Source: Fragilaria crotonensis (taxonomy: Eukaryota > Bacillariophyta > Fragilariophyceae > Fragilariales > Fragilariaceae). Taken from it: a DNA stretch of 10,464 nt. Shown piece by piece: positions 7,290 to 10,464 of this stretch. The DNA is taken from contig JAKSYS010000079.1 of assembly GCA_022925895.1 (NCBI GenBank), forward strand, positions 126,001 to 136,464, in the 5' to 3' direction. How positions within the stretch are numbered: position 1 is the first letter of the stretch; every line of letters begins with the position of its first letter. The notes under the pieces were generated by a model. The model saw only the letters and a list, made by a program, of their open reading frames with translations, was not told the origin of the DNA and ran no database searches. The translations under genes and the position numbers were made by a program.

Positions 7290-8522
7290 GTATTTGAACC
7301 ACTCATAAAGATTACCATTCATCACGTGGTGCGAAGATCTGGAGTATTCATTGAACAAGGATGGCAAAATACAAAACACGGATGAAGGACAAATCAATTG
7401 CTGGGCGTCCATGATTCTGGCGTACATGACAGCCGTCGACGCGACAATTTCGGAGTGAATCTTTGCTGTAGGATACCGCTTCCGCAGTGCACCTGTTAGA
7501 GCTTCGCGGTGGCGTTTGCAAGTTGGTGTAGTCTGAATGCATCGTCGAGTTGTCACAATAGCAATCGAAGGGACATCCTTGGGCAAAATGTCCTCGTAAA
7601 CGTAAAAGGGCAATGCCCATGCGTGTCCAGATGTTTCATTGTCGCGATCCAAGACAATGACAGCTCCACCATACGTAGGTGATGAGATTTGTTGCAACAA
7701 ACACGATTTTCTCAGTGATTGGACTGCTTTCTGGATGTTTTGACGAAAGCCAGCAATGCGAAAGGATGTAGTCATGGGATCAACAGATGTCGACATGACA
7801 CCAGCGACAGGCATGCCCATGCATTGAGTGAAGTAATCGGATGAAAGACACGAAACACACTTTTCTCGGATTTGCGACTGACCAATGCCAACTCCAAAGG
7901 TCAAGTCACGAGGCAGCCATTGTTGGATCGTTTGGGTCGTATCCTCTGTTATCGAGCAATTGTGTTGATAATTGAGTCGAGATTTCGATCCGGCTTGTGC
8001 AATCGCAGCCGATAGCATCATATAGGTTAGTGAGGTAAATGAATCATGGGAGTTGCATGTGTCTTGCGATTCGTGCACCACAAACGTGTCTTCAATGGAA
8101 GCAGAGCCATCATCTGCCGTTCGACGGATGAGCTCGCGGCAAAGTTGCACATAACTCGGTTCTGTGGTTGCTGCACTTGATACAATCGTAGATACTTTTG
8201 TTTGTGTATTGCTATTACTCGAGTGGGTTTGTATTTTCTGGTCTTGAAGACTATTTCCATCCTTAACCTGCGGTGCAGGTAGCGTGACATTGTTCTGCGA
8301 GGCATCATTGATCGCCGTGACAGAGGGGATCTTCTTCAATGAACCATCCTTGTATTCCAGAGTCTTGGGGTCAAACAAAGTCAGTCTTCGCCGTGACCGA
8401 CTCTCCTTCAGAAGAATATCAGTATTGACAACGTGATTGCGAGGTACCAGTAGCACAACAATCAAAGCGAAGAAACAACTAACAATAGCAATGGTCGACA
8501 CCGACACCTGCAGGAGCTTCAT
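7242..8522 (-). CDS. Type II membrane protein with glycosyltransferase-like domain (copy 1); probably the 5' exon of a fused gene
   Basis: The frame starts MKLLQVSVST with a single hydrophobic segment (about residues 7-27) followed by positive residues: a signal anchor as in Golgi type II enzymes. A Ser/Thr/Gln-rich stem (about 55-120) leads to the domain PSYVQLCREL (122) to NLYEWFKY (411). It matches the second copy along its length, with the same blocks: FVVHES, HNCS/HNCA, a Cys-rich patch (EKCVSC), FRQNI, GGAVIVLDRD, LPKDVPSIAI, and CPSSVFCILPSLFNEYS. The stem also aligns with the second copy (RRRLTLFDPKT against RRRLSLLSDPKT), so the duplicated unit began just after the anchor. Read straight, the protein ends at residue 426 (GSRFRF) and has no esterase domain. 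With the 64-nt intron removed it continues into the second copy, giving about 1,142 residues with one anchor, two tandem glycosyltransferase-like domains and one esterase. Exact enzyme activity is not known. Confidence 0.75.
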   Translation of the reverse strand: MKLLQVSVSTIAIVSCFFALIVVLLVPRNHVVNTDILLKESRSRRRLTLFDPKTLEYKDGSLKKIPSVTAINDASQNNVTLPAPQVKDGNSLQDQKIQTHSSNSNTQTKVSTIVSSAATTEPSYVQLCRELIRRTADDGSASIEDTFVVHESQDTCNSHDSFTSLTYMMLSAAIAQAGSKSRLNYQHNCSITEDTTQTIQQWLPRDLTFGVGIGQSQIREKCVSCLSSDYFTQCMGMPVAGVMSTSVDPMTTSFRIAGFRQNIQKAVQSLRKSCLLQQISSPTYGGAVIVLDRDNETSGHAWALPFYVYEDILPKDVPSIAIVTTRRCIQTTPTCKRHREALTGALRKRYPTAKIHSEIVASTAVMYARIMDAQQLICPSSVFCILPSLFNEYSRSSHHVMNGNLYEWFKYVARENRKLMGSRFRF

Positions 8523-9288
8523 TATGTCCTTGACACTTGGCTATAGCATGAATAATGTACACAGCATTGAGACTCGACACAGATTACTCCTTGTATGTAC
8601 CAGGAAGTGTAAAGGTGGCTGAATCAAAAGCAGTGCAATACCTAATCTTTGGTGGCCGATCAATTCAGCAATTCGTTCAGTCTCCGAGTGTGTATGATAA
8701 GATGGCATCTCGTTCGGGGACTCATCACTCCTCAGTCCGAAATGCCAGTTCTGCTCGAATGACTTTTTGACACCTGTAGGACGGACTAATGTACTGCTAC
8801 TCTTCCCATATGTAATACAACTGTACTATGTTCTTCTCTAGATGTAAAAACATTGTATGACCATATTTTTGGGATCAGTATTACTTGTGTTCCCTCTGAG
8901 TAGGAGCAATACTTGTACCTGGTATGATTCTCGGCACAATGTAGTACACAAGTAAAGAGAAACGAATCAATCTCTATGCCTGTTGCCACCCACCGTGCAA
9001 GTACGATGCTTTTTGATTCAGTGGCTTAAGTCCATAGTAATGCGTTGTAGGTCCAACCACTACCGTCGACTTCCTAGGGGTTGTCTTTGCTTATTGCTGT
9101 ATTCGATCGCTATTTACTCCGAGCAACCACCTTCAATAGCGATCACATGTAGAGCTGACAAAGCCGAAACCATTCACTACTGTGTATTCTTTGCATTACA
9201 TTTATTAACTGCTAGTAAAACGTGAAGAGCTGTCGTGATCAGTGACATCAGCATACTTTCCAAACCAAACATTGATAGTTCACTGTTC
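8523..9288. other. Intergenic region: upstream of the secretory gene and downstream of the macro gene
   Basis: About 770 bases with no convincing gene. It must hold the promoter of the minus-strand gene starting at 8522 and the 3' end of the macro-domain gene. Short open frames here (for example 8983-9225, plus strand) show no signal or domain pattern. The only clear structure is the hairpin at 9105-9144. Confidence 0.55.
9105..9144. repeat. 10-bp perfect stem with 20-nt loop
   Basis: GATCGCTATT at 9105-9114 is followed by its exact reverse complement AATAGCGATC at 9135-9144. It lies about 145 bases past the stop of the macro-domain gene, so it could be in that transcript's 3' untranslated region. 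Function unknown. Confidence 0.5.
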
Positions 9289-9979
9289 CTAGCCTTCGTT
9301 CCCCTCTGGCGCAACACCTGTCGCTTCCTCTTCGGGAGTCAAACCCAGCTTTTTCCCGCATTCGACAATCTTCTCCGCCTCACGAACACTAGGAGCACAC
9401 ATGACTATTGAAGAAATCGTAGTTTCGGGATTCTCCTGCGCCCAATAGCCCAAAGCCGACAAACCCAGCGCCAAAATCTGCTTCAAACTGCGTTTGCCCT
9501 TGGTATCGATGCTCATTAGTGACGTGGCGACTTCCACCAGATTCTTTTCCTTGGCACGTTCCCAAGGCACTCCCGTAGGCACTCATGAGCAGCTCATCCA
9601 CGTCCTCGTATTGCTCAAAGTTGTATTCAATATAGTTCGGTCCGACGGCATCAATCACGTACGACGTTGGCAGCCTTCCGAACTTATTGGGTCCTAAAAT
9701 CTTGGCGTCACCAACGTCACATCGATTGGTCTCTTCTCCTTCCACGAGAGGAACTTCGAGACGGGCTGCCAACAAACGCTCACCACCTGATTGTTGAACG
9801 GCCTTTTCAAGTTGATTCTTCTCGGAAAAGAAATCAGCAATACACGTGGGGTTGGCAGCGTTGATGATGGCTGCAGTGCTGGGGCCAAAGACTGGTTCAA
9901 AATCCAGAATGGACCCAACTGCTACCACGATGGACGTCGTCTCGGTAACCTTGAATGTTGCATACTTCTCGAGTGGCAT
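9289..9979 (-). CDS. Macro-domain (ADP-ribose-binding) protein, with a single-base frame break near 9560
   Basis: Starting at the ATG at 9979, VVAVGSILDF is followed by AAIINAANPTC (residues about 37-46), the macro-domain strand that contacts the adenosine part of ADP-ribose. Then come SGGERLLAARLEV, GDAKILGPNKFG and TSYVIDAVGPNY (106-116), all usual macro-domain blocks. At about residue 139 the frame is lost: LLMSAYGSALG turns into unfamiliar residues, while the neighbouring frame gives WERAKEKNLVEVATSL, then LKQILALGLSALGYWA and IVMCAP, ending at TAG 9289-9291. One extra base in a GGG run (plus-strand CCC, about 9559-9562) would explain this; without it the protein is 229 residues, normal for a one-domain macro protein. 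Oddly the glycine-rich loop usually right after NAAN (GGGGVDGAI-like) is replaced by a Lys/Glu/Gln-rich stretch (FFSEKNQLEKAVQQSGG). Family role: binding or removing ADP-ribose; activity here is uncertain. Confidence 0.75.
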
Positions 9980-10416
9980 GATTGCCGTATTCGTTGTGGT
10001 ATTGAATCAAGTTTGGAACAGATCAGGATGGTGTCGTCTGCCTTCTCAACGCCTCGGGAGTTTTCTGAGTACCGGTACTTGTACACGGAGAAAGGAAATT
10101 TTAGTGCACTGGAGTCGCGTTGTACGGAGAACTACCGTGTGTGTGCAGTAAGCCGTAAGCAGTCTTTCTTTGGTAAATGAGGATATTTCCCCCTTACGTT
10201 GCAACAATCGAGACCGTCTGTGCGCAACAAACCCTCAATGTTACAATGTAATGATATCAAAGGTAGAGCAGATGAAATGGAGCTTGGTTACGCTGTACGA
10301 TATGGTCTTGATGCTCGGCGACTAGTAGTATGTCCCAAACGGATTCGAAGCTCTGCGGACAAACAATGAATGCTATATGTCCGCACAGGCGACGAATCGA
10401 AAATGACAGAGAATGA
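9980..10416. other. Upstream region of the macro-domain gene, no gene seen
   Basis: About 440 bases that should hold the macro-domain promoter (minus strand) and perhaps a divergent promoter for a gene at the right edge. Apart from the palindrome at 10068-10079 no clear motif is seen. Short open frames in both strands are no longer than expected by chance. Confidence 0.45.
10068..10079. promoter_or_regulatory. 12-bp palindrome AGTACCGGTACT upstream of the macro-domain gene
   Basis: AGTACCGGTACT is a perfect palindrome about 90 bases upstream of the macro-domain ATG (minus strand, 9979). Position and symmetry suit a dimeric regulator site; no known factor is recognised. Confidence 0.4.
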
Positions 10417-10464
10417 ATGACCGATGGAGACTTGCGTGAAGCCGGAGGACTCTCCTACGACGCC
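10417..10464 (+). CDS. Possible 5' end of a gene running off the right edge
   Basis: An ATG at 10417 opens a frame to the last base (MTDGDLREAGGLSYDA), directly preceded in frame by TGA. Sixteen codons are too few to judge. A second ATG at 10424 opens another frame, and a minus-strand frame is open across about 58 codons from the edge inward, so the strand and frame are not settled. Confidence 0.25.
   Translation, partial: MTDGDLREAGGLSYDA

Noticed and set aside
6883-7302. Minus-strand frame of 139 codons across the copy 1/copy 2 junction
   Set aside because: It overlaps the conserved domain in another frame and its residues are Arg/Ser/Cys-rich without pattern; a shadow.
8983-9225. Plus-strand open frame of 80 codons
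   Set aside because: No signal, domain or coding pattern; it crosses the hairpin at 9105-9144 and ends near the 3' end of the macro gene.

Overview
This looks like nuclear DNA of a photosynthetic stramenopile, most likely a pennate diatom of the Phaeodactylum type. The grounds are compact genes with few short GT-AG introns, two proteins whose N-termini look like the diatom signal peptide plus plastid transit peptide with a Phe at the cleavage point (HG|F and HA|F), and bZIP/CRE-type TGACGTCA sites like those of CO2/cAMP-responsive diatom promoters. The species call is inference. There is no sign of operons, ribosome binding sites, tRNA, rRNA, CRISPR or an intact mobile element.

Layout. 1-715 (-): decayed remnant of a P-glycoprotein-like ABC transporter membrane domain that runs off the left edge, with two in-frame stops, a frame change and an internal deletion. 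720-1158: regulatory region with three perfect TGACGTCA octamers, a 13-bp inverted repeat and two strong palindromes. 1159-2442 (+): two-exon gene for a 386-residue, probably plastid-targeted protein made of five nearly identical 62-64-residue units joined by Pro/Ala linkers; this is the most novel item here. 2443-3515: about 1 kb without a convincing gene, holding a 12-bp palindrome and a telobox-like inverted repeat. 3516-4765 (+): TPR-like, possibly plastid-targeted protein broken by a one-base frame change near its end. 4766-5030: short 3' intergenic region. 5031-8522 (-): large secretory-pathway locus consisting of a signal anchor, a glycosyltransferase-like domain, a second copy of that domain, and an SGNH/PC-esterase (TBL-like) domain. 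The second copy has no ATG before its domain, and a 64-nt GT-AG intron would join both copies in frame into one protein of about 1,140 residues; a frame break at an A6 run cuts off the esterase catalytic Asp/His. 8523-9288: intergenic with a 10-bp hairpin. 9289-9979 (-): macro-domain protein with a one-base frame break and an unusual missing glycine loop. 9980-10464: upstream region with a 12-bp palindrome and, at the very edge, a possible start of another gene.

Three unrelated genes (TPR, esterase, macro) each carry exactly one single-base frame break with good coding sequence on both sides. That pattern argues for sequence errors or very recent lesions, unlike the ABC remnant, which shows substitutions to stop codons and a deletion. 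The genes look functionally independent, apart from the two tandem domain copies of the secretory locus.
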